Shown here: piece after piece, positions 5,037 through 5,495 of the stretch
How the letters are laid out: each line of letters begins with the position of its first letter
How positions within the stretch are numbered: position 1 is the first letter of the stretch
Assembly (NCBI GenBank): GCA_902768995.1
Contig: CACXNN010000203.1
Span: forward strand, 1 to 5,495
Origin: an uncultured Eubacteriales bacterium
GTDB lineage: Bacteria > Bacillota > Clostridia > Christensenellales > CAG-138
Length of the DNA stretch: 5,495 nucleotides
Direction of reading: 5' to 3'
The notes under the pieces: model-generated
Database searches by the model: none
What the model saw: the letters and a program-made list of their open reading frames with translations, nothing else
What the model was told of the DNA's origin: nothing
Translations under genes and position numbers: made by a program

Positions 5037-5495
5037 TTATAAGCCGCGAATGGATGTATAGGGTACGTATACCCTTGCCATAGATGCGTATTTTTCTAAA
5101 TTTTCCCTCGTGGGGGCGTGCAGGCCCGCGAAGGGTACGGAATCCCGGTCGGTGAAGGGCTGCAAAAAGTAGGCCTTCGCCCCGGCGATCCACCGGCCCA
5201 TGGCCTCGAAATCCGCCGCCTTGTGGAGCTCGTCCACCACCGTGGTGCGGAACTCGTAGGGGATGGAGCTATCCATGAGGAGCTTCACGCTCCGGCGGAT
5301 GGGGGCAAGGTCCAGGCTGTCGAGGCCCACGGTCAGGGCGTACTTCTCGGGGCTGTTCTTCAGGTCCATAGCCACATAGTCCACCAGCCCCTCCTGAAGG
5401 AGCGCCGCCAGGGCGTCCGGGTGGTTGCCGTTGGTGTCCACCTTCACCCCGAAGCCCAGCTCACGGATGGCGCGGAGGAGCTCCGGCAGGTCCTT
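5037..5495 (-). CDS. nrdG: Anaerobic ribonucleotide reductase activating protein NrdG, C-terminal part
   Basis: The frame is open from the window edge (5495) to TAA 5037-5039, 152 residues. It matches the C-terminal half of the radical-SAM activase family linked to class III reductases, which cleaves S-adenosylmethionine to place the glycyl radical on NrdD. Visible signposts are LRAIRELGFGVKVDTNGNHP, EGLVDYVAMDLKNSPEKY, YEFRTTVVDELHK and AKAYFLQPFTDRDSV. The CxxxCxxC cluster motif lies beyond the window, so catalytic competence cannot be judged. GTG 5447 is not the start, because similarity continues upstream. It lies on the same strand as nrdD, 190 bp ahead of it, the reverse of the common nrdD-nrdG order. 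The pairing supports a joint role. A related pyruvate formate-lyase-type activase is the alternative, but the neighbour argues against it. No lesion is seen in the part present. Confidence 0.87.
   Translation of the reverse strand, partial: KDLPELLRAIRELGFGVKVDTNGNHPDALAALLQEGLVDYVAMDLKNSPEKYALTVGLDSLDLAPIRRSVKLLMDSSIPYEFRTTVVDELHKAADFEAMGRWIAGAKAYFLQPFTDRDSVPFAGLHAPTRENLEKYASMARVYVPYTSIRGL

Noticed and set aside
5058..5075. GGGTA/TACCC hairpin near the nrdG 3' end as a terminator
   Set aside because: It is only a 5-bp stem inside coding sequence and no T-run follows.
4241..5083. 280-codon plus-strand ORF spanning the nrdD start and its promoter region
   Set aside because: It is antisense to the ATP-cone and barrel of NrdD, crosses an evident regulatory spacer, and has no recognisable domain.
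1..5495. CRISPR arrays, tRNA or rRNA genes, insertion sequences, riboswitches
   Set aside because: No spaced identical repeats, cloverleaf, transposase reading frame or recognisable aptamer was seen on either strand.

Overview
The window comes from a GC-rich, anaerobic, spore-forming Firmicute, most likely a clostridium of the Oscillospiraceae type. The evidence is a sporulation sigma-H gene, an oxygen-sensitive class III (glycyl-radical) ribonucleotide reductase, coding DNA that is strongly GC-rich at third codon positions, and short AT-rich, hairpin-filled spacers. The taxon is inferred from gene content, not from a marker.

Left part, plus strand (1-1286): the 3' end of sigH with an overlapping intrinsic terminator; an unclear stretch with a strong ribosome binding site and a possible small or damaged ORF (about 610-736); then a consensus-like promoter and a VanZ-family membrane protein gene ending inside a second terminator.

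Right part, minus strand (5495 to 1369): the C-terminal part of the radical-SAM activase gene nrdG, a 190-bp regulatory spacer, nrdD, a 183-bp spacer with three hairpins, and trxB. The spacer before nrdD holds a TTGACA-N18-TAGAGT promoter and three NrdR-box-like sites spaced 21 and 32 bp apart. NrdD carries a fused C-terminal thioredoxin-like domain (CPNC) behind an Ala/Pro/Glu/Lys/Val-rich linker. Read together, NrdG would make the glycyl radical, NrdD would reduce ribonucleotides, the fused redoxin would re-reduce the active-site cysteines, and TrxB would recharge the redoxin. This physiology is inferred from family knowledge and gene order.

As given, neither nrdD nor trxB is intact. nrdD has a frameshift at about 3825 that fits loss of about 10 bp. 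trxB has two lesions: an apparent loss of about 41-44 bp at 1985-1993, and a perfect 13-bp tandem duplication at 1650-1675. sigH, vanZ and the visible nrdG are open. Either the dNTP/redox module is decaying in this strain or the assembly is locally faulty; the sequence alone does not decide.

trxB is flanked by related hairpin modules in mirrored order (A-B-trxB-B'-A'-C), which nearby gene function does not explain.
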